Assembly (NCBI GenBank): GCA_937974555.1
Contig: CALJKR010000073.1
Location: 1 to 64,000 of the forward strand
Length of the DNA: 64,000 bases
Origin: an uncultured Flavobacteriales bacterium
GTDB taxonomy: Bacteria; Bacteroidota; Bacteroidia; Flavobacteriales_D; Sanyastnellaceae
Reading direction: 5' to 3'
Numbering within the stretch: position 1 is the stretch's first letter; the number at the start of each line of letters is the position of its first letter. The notes under the pieces are model-generated. The model saw only the letters and a list, made by a program, of their open reading frames with translations. It searched no databases and had not been told where the DNA came from. Shown here one piece after another: positions 34,491 to 44,400 of this stretch. The translations under genes and the position numbers were made by a program.

Positions 34491-35486
34491 ATGTATTGGG
34501 TCACAGGAGCCACTGGGTTGGTGGGAAAGTATATGGTCAAGGCGTTGTTATCACGTGGAGAAAACGTGGTGGCCTTTTATCATCTTGCGCCCATTGAAAA
34601 CACCCAGCAATGGTTGTTGGATCAAGGTTTAAGTGTGGAGGTGTTGTCTCATCTGCATTGGCGCAGCGCAGCAGATTGGAATTTTGAAGCGCCGGACCAT
34701 GCGGTAAACGCATTGATTCATTGTGCCGCTGTGGTGAGCTACCACAAGGCGGACCACGAGCAAATGATGGAAGTAAATGTCAAGCATACAGAGCGATGGG
34801 TCAATTGGTGCTTGGAATACCAAATTCCGATGGGATATGTAAGCTCAATTGCAGCTTTGGGAAAGGCAGCAGAGGGAAAACCCATTGACGAGCAATGTTT
34901 TTGGCAGCCTTCTAAGGATCATACGGAATATGCCCGAACCAAGTTTTTGAGTGAGATGGAGGTGTGGCGTGGCCACGAGGAAGGAGGTCAATTTGTAATG
35001 GTTAATCCGGGAGTAATCATCGGAGAATGCATGCCGGGACAAAGCACCGCGGCATTGTTTCAGACCGTTGCCCGAAAATGGGGTGGATATCCCCAAGGCG
35101 GCACAGGATGGGTTAGCGCGGTTGATGTAGCCCGGGCGTTGATTCAATTGATGGATCAAAAATGCTGGGGACAACGCTATGTTTTGGTAGCGGAAAACCA
35201 TACCATGCAATGGGCGTTTGAGCAGATTGCTGATTCGTTACAAATCAAAAGGCCGTTTTGGAAAGTCAATGCTGCCGTACTGAAAATATTGTGGCTGCTG
35301 GATGGATTCAAAGAGAAATTTTTGGGTGTGAAAGCGCAAATTACCGAGGAGGCCATTCGGAATACCGCTGAAATCAAGCAATACAGTTCGCAAAAGATTA
35401 TTGGCCAGTTGGATTTTAAATTTGAGGATATGCAAGAAGTGTTCGGTAAAACGGGAACTTATATGCGTAGACATTTACATTTGTAG
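34491..35486 (+). CDS. NAD-dependent epimerase/reductase (extended SDR)
   Basis: This is a 331-residue Rossmann-fold enzyme of the extended short-chain dehydrogenase family. The N-terminal cofactor motif is VTGATGLVGKYMV (TGxxGxxG type). A YARTKFLSE segment provides the catalytic Tyr-x-x-x-Lys. HCAAVVSYHKADHEQMMEVNVKHTERWVNWCLE matches the dihydroflavonol-reductase or UDP-glucose epimerase-like group. The substrate is unknown. It is divergent from uvrC and followed after 18 bases by maeB, whose promoter box lies inside its last codons. Confidence 0.85.
   Translation: MYWVTGATGLVGKYMVKALLSRGENVVAFYHLAPIENTQQWLLDQGLSVEVLSHLHWRSAADWNFEAPDHAVNALIHCAAVVSYHKADHEQMMEVNVKHTERWVNWCLEYQIPMGYVSSIAALGKAAEGKPIDEQCFWQPSKDHTEYARTKFLSEMEVWRGHEEGGQFVMVNPGVIIGECMPGQSTAALFQTVARKWGGYPQGGTGWVSAVDVARALIQLMDQKCWGQRYVLVAENHTMQWAFEQIADSLQIKRPFWKVNAAVLKILWLLDGFKEKFLGVKAQITEEAIRNTAEIKQYSSQKIIGQLDFKFEDMQEVFGKTGTYMRRHLHL
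35476..35483 (+). promoter_or_regulatory. maeB -7 box candidate (TACATTTG)
   Basis: A perfect TAnnTTTG match embedded in the last codons of the epimerase gene, ending 21 bases before the maeB ATG. The longer distance gives room for a short untranslated leader. Confidence 0.45.
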
Positions 35487-35504
35487 AATTAGGAAATTAA
35501 AAAG

Positions 35505-37784
35505 ATGGAAGCGATTAAGAAAAAGGATGCATTGGATTACCATTCGCAGGGAAGACCAGGGAAGTTGGAAATTATCCCCACCAAGCCGCACAGTTCACAA
35601 CGTGATTTGGCTTTGGCTTATTCTCCCGGTGTAGCGGAACCCGTGTTGGCCATAGCTGAAAACCCGGACGATGTATACAAGTACACGGCCAAGGGAAATT
35701 TGGTGGGCGTGATCTCCAATGGAACGGCCATCTTGGGACTTGGGAATTTGGGTCCCGCTGCCTCCAAGCCCGTGATGGAAGGCAAGGGCATGCTGTTCAA
35801 AATCTTTGCGGACATTGATAGTATCGATATTGAGGTAGACACTTCGGATGTCGAAGACTTTATTAAAACGGTAAAGAATATTGCCGTCACATTTGGTGGA
35901 ATCAATTTGGAAGATATCAAAGCGCCAGAGGCATTTGAGATCGAGGAGCGCTTGAAGGCGGAGTTGGATATTCCCATCATGCACGATGATCAGCACGGTA
36001 CGGCAATCATCTCCAGTGCCGCGTTGATTAATGCTTTGGAAATTGCTGAGAAAAAAATAGGTGATGTACGAATTGTGGTTAGTGGGGCAGGTGCTGCTGC
36101 TTTGTCTTGTGTGGATATGATGATTCAATTGGGAGCCAATCCCAAAAACGTATACATGTATGACTCCAAAGGACTCATTACTTCCGATCGTTCAGACTTG
36201 GATCACCGCAAACAACGTTTTGCTATCGAGCACAACATAGGATCATTGGTGGATGCGATGAATGGAGCGGATGTTTTCTTGGGATTGTCACAAGGCAATA
36301 TCGTTTCACAAGAAATGATAGCCTCCATGGCGAGCAACCCTATAGTATTTGCTTTGGCCAACCCCAATCCGGAAATTTCTTATGATGATGCCATGGCGGC
36401 TCGTCCTGATGTAATTATGGCCACAGGTAGAAGTGACCATCCCAATCAGGTGAACAACGTATTGGGATTTCCTTTCATTTTTAGAGGAGCCTTGGATGTG
36501 AGAGCGCGTTGTATCAACAATGAGATGAAAGTAGCTGCTGTGCATGCTTTGGCAGCTTTGGCTAAGGAATCTGTTCCAGAAGAAGTTGTGCAAGCGTACA
36601 ATTTGACTTCGCTTACTTTTGGAAGAGATTACATCATTCCCAAGCCTTTAGATCCTCGTTTGATTTACGTTGTTTCAGGTGCTGTGGCCAAGGCTGCAGT
36701 AGAAAGTGGAGTTGCCCGATTGCCTTTGAAAGATGAAGAGGTATACAAAGCGGAATTGTTGAGCCGTATTGGTCGAGACAATGCTTTGTCACGCGGAATA
36801 GCAGAGCGCGCAAGGAAGTCGCCCAAACGTGTGGTATTTGCTGAAGGGGAGAATGTAAAAATTCTAAAAGCTGCAGAGGCCGCCAAGGACGAGGGATGTG
36901 CTATTCCAATTTTATTGGGAGACGAGAAAAGAATCCGTGAACTCATCAAAGAGTGGGACATTGATTTGGAAGGAGTAGAGATTTTTGATCCAAGAATTGA
37001 GACCAATGATTGCAATCGCGAAAGATTTGGGCAAATTTATTTTGAGCGCAAGCAACGTCGCGGCATCACCTACACCGATGCAGTGCGTTCCATGCGAGAG
37101 CGCAATTATTTTGGAGCGATGATGGTGGAAACGGGCATGGCAGACGCCATGATCAGCGGGATGACGCGCAATTATTCCAAGGTGATTCGTCCGGGATTGC
37201 AGGTGATTGGACCAGCGCAGGGCGTGAAAAAAGTGTGCGGTATGTACATTGTACAAACGCTCAAAGGTCCTTTATTTATTGCCGATACGACAGTCAATGA
37301 GGATCCCACGGCAGAGGATATTGTAGAAATCACTTTGCGTGTGGCCGAAGCCATCAGCTTGATGAAAATCACCCCACGAATTGCTTTGTTGAGTTATTCC
37401 AATTTTGGATCTGCCAAGGGCAAAGACCCTCAAAAAATGGCCAAGGCAGCCGAAATATTGCAGCGTGATTATCCCCACTTGTTGGTAGATGGCGAATTGC
37501 AAGCCAATTTTGCCTTGAACAACGAGATGATGAAAGAGAATTTCCCTTTCTCAAAATTGGTCGGTCACCAAGTAAATACCCTGATTTTCCCTAATCTTTC
37601 TGCAGGAAATATCGCGTACAAATTGCTGCAAGAATCTGCGGGGTGCGAGGTAATCGGTCCGGTGTTGTTGGGGATGAATCACAGTTATCATATTCTACAA
37701 ATGGGTTGTTCTGTGCGAGAAATCATCAATATGATTAGAATTGCGGTGGTAGACGCACAATTCAAAGGAACAGGTCGCGCGTAG
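35505..37784 (+). CDS. maeB: NADP-dependent malic enzyme with phosphotransacetylase-like domain
   Basis: This 759-residue enzyme decarboxylates malate to pyruvate and makes NADPH. The malic domain (about 15-165) has QRDLALAYSPGVAEPVLAI and IPIMHDDQHGTAII; the NAD(P)-binding domain (about 165-410) has VVSGAGAAALSCVDMM. The C-terminal third (about 430-759) is homologous to phosphate acetyltransferase (FAEGENVKILKAAEAAKDEG, MISGMTRNYSKVIRPGLQVIG). In MaeB-type enzymes this part is regulatory and binds acetyl-CoA rather than acting as a transferase. Length and order are typical. Confidence 0.95.
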   Translation: MEAIKKKDALDYHSQGRPGKLEIIPTKPHSSQRDLALAYSPGVAEPVLAIAENPDDVYKYTAKGNLVGVISNGTAILGLGNLGPAASKPVMEGKGMLFKIFADIDSIDIEVDTSDVEDFIKTVKNIAVTFGGINLEDIKAPEAFEIEERLKAELDIPIMHDDQHGTAIISSAALINALEIAEKKIGDVRIVVSGAGAAALSCVDMMIQLGANPKNVYMYDSKGLITSDRSDLDHRKQRFAIEHNIGSLVDAMNGADVFLGLSQGNIVSQEMIASMASNPIVFALANPNPEISYDDAMAARPDVIMATGRSDHPNQVNNVLGFPFIFRGALDVRARCINNEMKVAAVHALAALAKESVPEEVVQAYNLTSLTFGRDYIIPKPLDPRLIYVVSGAVAKAAVESGVARLPLKDEEVYKAELLSRIGRDNALSRGIAERARKSPKRVVFAEGENVKILKAAEAAKDEGCAIPILLGDEKRIRELIKEWDIDLEGVEIFDPRIETNDCNRERFGQIYFERKQRRGITYTDAVRSMRERNYFGAMMVETGMADAMISGMTRNYSKVIRPGLQVIGPAQGVKKVCGMYIVQTLKGPLFIADTTVNEDPTAEDIVEITLRVAEAISLMKITPRIALLSYSNFGSAKGKDPQKMAKAAEILQRDYPHLLVDGELQANFALNNEMMKENFPFSKLVGHQVNTLIFPNLSAGNIAYKLLQESAGCEVIGPVLLGMNHSYHILQMGCSVREIINMIRIAVVDAQFKGTGRA

Positions 37785-37830
37785 TAGCTGGATTTTTTGT
37801 ATTTTCACGCCTTTCTAAAAAAGAAAGGTG

Positions 37831-38424
37831 ATGTTGCACTCTATTCGTGGTAAATTACTGGAGAAAAGTCCGGTTCATGCGGTTGTCGAAGTCAACGGCG
37901 TTGGCTATTTGGTACAAATTCCTTTGAGCACTTTTAGTCAGTTACCCGATCAAGGAGAGGCTACTTTGTATACGCACCTTCACATCAATGGAAACGACTT
38001 TTCGCTGGTGCTATATGGTTTCAGCAATCCAGAAGATCGTGAGATTTTTAAAAAACTGATTTCAGTGAGTGGGGTAGGCCCCAACACAGCACGAATGGTT
38101 TTGTCGAGCTTGAGTGCGGACGAATTGCGCGCGGTGATTATCAGCAAGGATGTTGCGGGACTCAAGCGCATCAAGGGAATTGGAGAAAAGACTGCGGAAA
38201 GAATGATCATTGATTTGCACGATAAAATGGGCAAATTTGATGGCGCAATTTCTTCAGAAAAATCAGGTATTGCGTACAATATCCAACGTCAGGATGCGTT
38301 ATTAGCCCTTTCCTCCTTGGGATTGGACAAATCCAAAGCTGAAAAGCATTTGGATAAAGTCATGAAAGAAAGTCCCAATGGAAGTTTGGAAGAGTGGATC
38401 AAATGGGTATTGAAACAAATTTAA
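37831..38424 (+). CDS. ruvA: RuvA, Holliday junction DNA helicase subunit
   Basis: RuvA binds Holliday junctions as a tetramer and loads the RuvB motor. The 197 residues have an N-terminal OB fold (MLHSIRGKLLEKSPVHAVVEVNGVGY), two helix-hairpin-helix motifs (GVGPNTARMVLSSL and IKGIGEKTAERMIIDL) and a C-terminal RuvB-binding domain (about 150-197). I take ATG 37831 over the GTG three bases upstream because it fits the family N-terminus. A 7-bp hairpin (CCTTTCT-AAAA-AGAAAGG, 37810-37827) stands just before the start. The sprA GTG follows the stop without a gap. ruvC lies at 51394-51957; ruvB is not in the window. Confidence 0.95.
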   Translation: MLHSIRGKLLEKSPVHAVVEVNGVGYLVQIPLSTFSQLPDQGEATLYTHLHINGNDFSLVLYGFSNPEDREIFKKLISVSGVGPNTARMVLSSLSADELRAVIISKDVAGLKRIKGIGEKTAERMIIDLHDKMGKFDGAISSEKSGIAYNIQRQDALLALSSLGLDKSKAEKHLDKVMKESPNGSLEEWIKWVLKQI

Positions 38425-41400
38425 GTGAAGGTTAAACCGAGGCATATCATACAGTGGGTGGCGATTGTGGGCATAAGCTTGCTGTCGTCATGGTTGGCTT
38501 GGTCGGTTTCTGTTTTAAGTTATCATACCCAATGGGCGCGACCCTCAGCGCGAATTGCAGCAGCCACTGTAGCCGATACAACGGTGACCCCGGTTTGGCC
38601 CAATCAAGATCCCATCAACCCTTCACCCCAGGACAATGGCATAGCCATTCCCCTTCCCAAAAACATCAAATACCACGTAGAGTACAACCCAGAAACCGGA
38701 TTGTATGAGGTGTCCCAAAAAATAGGCGACCGCATCGATTTTCGCAACGCAACGCAAATGACCCGCGAGGAGTACATGGCGTTTCAAATGAAAGACAATG
38801 TAACCGCTTATTGGAAAGAATTGGTGAAGCAGGATGACGAAGCCAAGCGAGAATTTGCGCCCAGCTTTAAAATTGATTCCAAAGCATTTGAAAATATTTT
38901 TGGTTCCAATGAGATTGAGTTTCGCCCCCAGGGGAGTGCGGAATTGACCTTTGGTGTCAAGATGTCCAAAGTGGACAATCCCCGAATTCCAGAACGACAA
39001 AGAAGGGTAACTACTTTTGATTTTGATCAAAAGATTCAGTTGAATGTAACGGGGAATGTGGGTACCCGAATGAAATTCAATTTCAATTACAACACGGAAA
39101 GCCAATTTGATTTTGAAAATCAAATGAAGTTGGGTTATACGGGAGATGAAGATCAGATTATCAAGAAAATTGAATTGGGTACAGTACAAATGCCTTTGTC
39201 CGGTTCATTGATACAAGGGAGTTCCAGTTTGTTTGGGGCCAAAGTAGAAACGCAGTGGGGAAAGTTAAAAAACACCACAGTAGTTTCCCAGCAAAAGGGC
39301 GAGCGCAAGGAGATTACAGTGCAAGGCGGAGCGCAGACCACCCAGTTTGATATTCCCGTAGACAACTACGAAGCCAATCGACATTATTTCCTTTCAGGAT
39401 ATTTTAGAGACAACTACGACAACGCCATGAAGACGTTACCAGTGGTCAATAGCGGTGCCATCGTGACGAGGATTGAGGTGTATGTGGTGAACCAACAGGC
39501 CAATACGCAGGATGTGCGAAACATTTTGGCTTTCTCAGATTTGGGAGAATCGGCCAATCACATGTCTACGGACTACGCCTATCAGGGTTTGATCAATCAG
39601 CCACAGACCATTAATCCGGACAACGACAACAACGATTTGTATGCCACCATGATGGGCAGTCAGGAAATTTTAGATTTTACCAATGCCAATCCAGCCATTC
39701 AGGCATTGGGATTGAATTTGCGTCAAGGTATTCACTACGAGCGTGTAGGAAATGCGCGTAAACTGAGCACCTCAGAATTCACTTACAATTCCAAGTTGGG
39801 TTTTGTCTCTTTGAAACAGGCGTTGAATAATGCCGAGGTATTGGCCGTTGCCTATGAGTACACATTGAACGGACAAACCTTTCAAGTTGGAACGCTTTCT
39901 CAAGATGGGATTGCAGCTCCCCAAGCGTTGGTATTGAAGATGTTGAAATCCTCCATTACCATGGTGAAATTAACCAATGGAGATCCAGCGCCGTTGTGGA
40001 GAAACATGATGAAGAACGTCTATAACCTGGGCGCTTTTGGTGTTTCTCCTGAGAATTTCCGTTTGGACGTTTGGTACAACAACCCAGCTACGGGGGTGAA
40101 CATGAACAGTATCCAAAGGGATCCGCTTTCTGGAAAGTTATTGTTGCAACTTTTAGACTTGGATAGGATTGATAACCAGCAGATGCCTTATCCCGATGCG
40201 TTTTTTGATTTTGTACCCAATGCCGCCACACAAGGTGGATTGATAGACGCGCAAACGGGACGCATATTCTTTCCGCACATCGAACCATTTGGGCAACATT
40301 TGGAAAATGAGATTATCGATGGTTTTGGCGGACTAACTACCCAAGCGCAACAGATGATAAGCCAGGTTGTGTTTAATCCGTTGTATGATTCGACAAAAAC
40401 CTCCGCGCAAATTAATTTCCCACAACTGAATCGATTTAGAATCAAAGGTCAATATCAAAGCGCCTCCGGTTCGGACATTTCATTGAACGCCATGAACATT
40501 CCGCAGGGTTCTGTTTCTGTTACTTCAGGAAGTATCAAATTGGTGGAGGGACAGGATTTCACGGTGGATTATAACCTGGGTCGTGTGAAAATCATCAATG
40601 AAGGGGTGATGAATAGTGGCAATCCCATCAAGGTTTCCGTAGAAAGTAATTCGTTGTTCAATATGCAGTTTAAAACCATGTTGGGTAGCCGATTTGATTA
40701 CAAATTCAATGACAAATTATCGGTGGGTTCTACTTTCATGAATTTGCGAGAACGCCCATTGACACAAAAGGTGAATATCGGCGATGAGCCGGTAAACAAC
40801 TGGGTAGTGGGGGCCGACGTGAATTACCAAGAGGAAATCCCATTTTTAACCCAGATGGTGGACCGATTGCCTTTTATTAAAACCAAAGCCAAGTCGACGA
40901 TTTCATTCAATGGTGAGGCAGCCAAGATGTTCCCAGGGCATAGCAAAGCCATTTCCAAAATAGGAAATTCTTACATTGATGATTTTGAAGGAAGTCAAAG
41001 TATCATTGACTTGCGAACCATCAATCAGTGGTTTTTGGCCAGCACGCCCAAAATGCAACAAGGCTTATTTCCAGAAGGCAATGTGGAAGATAGCGTTATC
41101 TATAATTACAACCGTGCAAGATTGAGTTGGTATGTGATTGATCCGCTTTTTTACCGCAACAATGCATTAACACCTCCCAACGTAGACGCAGATATGCAGA
41201 GCGATCACCGCATGCGTGAGGTTTTGGAGGCGGAAGTTTTCCCCAATCGACAGTTGCCTCCGGGTACCCCTCCCAACATTGCAACGCTTGACCTGACCTA
41301 TTATCCCGAAGAACGTGGGCCATACAATTACGATACTCCCGATGGTGTTCCCGGATACTCCTCAGGTCTGAGCACGGAAGGATTGCTCAATGAACCTGAA

Positions 41401-44400
41401 ACCCGATGGGGAGGTATTCAACGCGCCCTTACAACAACGGACTTTGAAATGAGTAATGTCCAGTTCATTCAATTTTGGGTGATGGACCCTTTTAACGATG
41501 ACTCTGAAAATATCAACGGTGGAGATTTGTATTTCAACTTGGGTAACGTTTCTGAGGATGTGTTGAATGATTCACATTTGTCTTTTGAAAATGGGTTTCC
41601 AACAGACAATAACCCACTGCCCACTTTGACCGGATCTTGGGGCATTTATCCCAACCCTTCTACTTTCAATGTGGTGAATGCATTTGATAACACCACAGGG
41701 TCTTATGAGCAGCAAGACATTGGGTTGGATGGATTGAACTCTGCACAAGAGCAAAGCTTCTTCTCTCAATGGTTGTCTTCTGTTCAAAACCATGTGTCGC
41801 CGGAGTCTTATGTGAAGATTGTACAAGATCCGTCTGCGGATGATTTCCGTTATTTCCGCGGTAGTCAAAGTGATCAAGAGGACCTCACCACTTTGGAGCG
41901 ATACAAAAAATACAATGGTTACGAGGGCAATGCCAATACTTCAAGCCCTGAAGGATATCCCATTACGGCAACCACAGTGCCCAATACAGAGGACATCAAC
42001 CAAGACATTACGCTGAATCAAATAGAAAGTTATTTCCAATACAAAGTCAGCATGCGTCCCGAGGATTTGGGGGAGAATAATATTGGAACGAACTACATCA
42101 CAGATAGTTTTGTCACCACCAAAACCACCGCCAATGGCGAGGAAAGATCCATTCGTTGGTACCAATTTAAAGTGCCAATCAAAGAATTTGAATCGCGCAT
42201 TGGAAATATCCCTGACTTCCGTTCTATTCGTTATATCCGAATGTTTTTAAAAGGATGGAAAGAGCCCGTGACCTTGCGTTTTGCTCGTTTGGAGTTGGTA
42301 CGTGGGGAATGGAGAAAATTGGATCAGAGTTTATTGGGACCACAAGAATTGGAGCCCAATGATGACGAACCAACAGAGTTTGATATTGCAGCAGTGAATA
42401 TTGAGGAGAACGGAAATCGCGAACCCGTTCCGTATGCCGTACCTCCTGGAATTATTCGTGAACAAGACGTTGCCTCTGCCAACTTGCGCAGCATGAACGA
42501 GCAGAGCTTGGCCATGTCGGTTTGTAATTTGAACGATGGTGATGCCAAGGCAGCTTACCGCAATGTCACTTTTGATATGCGCCAATACAAGCGCTTGCGC
42601 ATGTTTGCTCACATCGAAGCCAAAGGAGTAGAAAGTGAATTAAGGGACAAAGATCTGACTGTATTTGTTCGCTTGGGTTCCGACTTTGACCAAAACTATT
42701 ATGAGTATGAAATGCCCATGTCGGTAACGCCATGGTACACCAATGATGATACGGAAATCTGGCCAGAAGACAACAACTTTGATATTGTAATCAAAGATCT
42801 TCAAGATCTAAAAGCATCGCGTCCTGCTGCATATTCCAACCTGCAGGCCTATTCAAAAAAATTATCGGAGAACGTTCAGATAACGGTCAAAGGAAATCCC
42901 AACATCTCCAATGTAACCGTATTGATGATTGGGGTGCGCAATCCGGATGACAAGAAGAATGTATTTAGCAATTCAGATGACGGCAAAGCAAAATGTGCTA
43001 TTGTTTGGGTGAACGAATTGCGATTGTCTGAATTTGATAATACCTCTGGATGGGCGGCCATTGGAAGGATGACAGCGCAAGTTGCAGATTTGGCAACAGT
43101 GAACGTAGCCGGAAATATCAGCACGCCGGGCTGGGGATCGGTGGAACAAAAAGTACAGCAACGTCAACAAGAGACCAAAACGGGGGTTGACGCAAGCACC
43201 ACTGTGCAAATGGGAAAATTCTTCCCCGAGAAATGGGGCGTGCAAATGCCATTGTACATGGGCTTCTCTGAAAACGTATCTACCCCACGTTATAGTCCAT
43301 TACAACCCGATTTGGAGTTGGCTGAATTGCCCAATTTATCCAAACCTTTGAAGAAGAAATCACAGACCATGACACGAAGAAGAAGTGTCAACGTGACCAA
43401 TTTGAAAATCGTTCCTAAAAAAGATTCGGGTGGAGGTGATCCCGCAGCTACAGCAGGTAGACCTGCAGCTCCAACTCCAGCTCCCGGTGGTAGTGGTGCT
43501 GGTGATGAACCCAAGTTCTACAGCATTGACAATTTTTCTGTGAGCTATGCTTACAACGAAATTTATTTCCGGGATATCAATATCGATTTCCGATTAAACA
43601 AGCAGTATACCGGCGGATTTGATTATTCTTTCAATAACAAGCCCAAAGAGATTAAACCATTTGCTAAAATTCCGGTGGTAAAGACCTCACCCTATTTGAA
43701 ATGGGTGAAAGAATTTAATTTCTATCCCGGACTTAAACAGGTTGGATTCCATACCGATATGAATCGTACTTATGAGACTAGTCGCATTAGAAACAATACG
43801 CTTGAGTTGACAGGGGTTTATAGTGACATGTTGATTCAAACCCAAGCGCAAAAAAATTGGAGTTGGAATCGCAATTACAATATCAAATACGATTTGACCA
43901 AGAGCATCAAAATGGATTTTGTTGCCGCCAATACGGCGCTGATTGTCGAGCCGCGCGGGGTAATTCAAAAGGAAGACAAAGATTGGTACCAAGCATACAA
44001 GGATACGGTGAGTCAGAATATCGCGCGCATGGGAGAAAGCACCATGTACAATCACCAGTTTAATGCATCTTATAAATTGCCGTTGGATAAATTCCCGTTG
44101 ATTGACTTTGTTAGTTCAGATGTGAAGTACAGTTCTAGTTTCCGTTGGGATCGAGCTCCTTTTACTCAAGACACCTTGGGGCATAGAATTCAAAATTCGA
44201 GAAATTTGAATTTCAATGCAACGGCCAATTTCGAGACCCTATATAACAAAGTCCCTCGTCTGAAGGAAGTTAATCAGGGCAAGAAGGATGACAAGAAAGA
44301 CAAAGGAAAGGATGCCAACAATCCCGATAACAAGGATGGTTTTGGAAAGGAAATAGACAAGAAAGAAAAGAAAGAGAAAATCAACTGGGTAGATGTTTCC

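Noticed and set aside
35595..36128. 177-codon minus-strand frame antisense to maeB
   Set aside because: No signal, domain or promoter; maeB motifs occupy the sense strand.
37810..37827. Hairpin CCTTTCT-AAAA-AGAAAGG before ruvA as a riboswitch or attenuator
   Set aside because: Only 7 bp and purine/pyrimidine-rich, so it can arise by chance; no alternative structure or leader peptide is visible. I mention it only in the ruvA entry.
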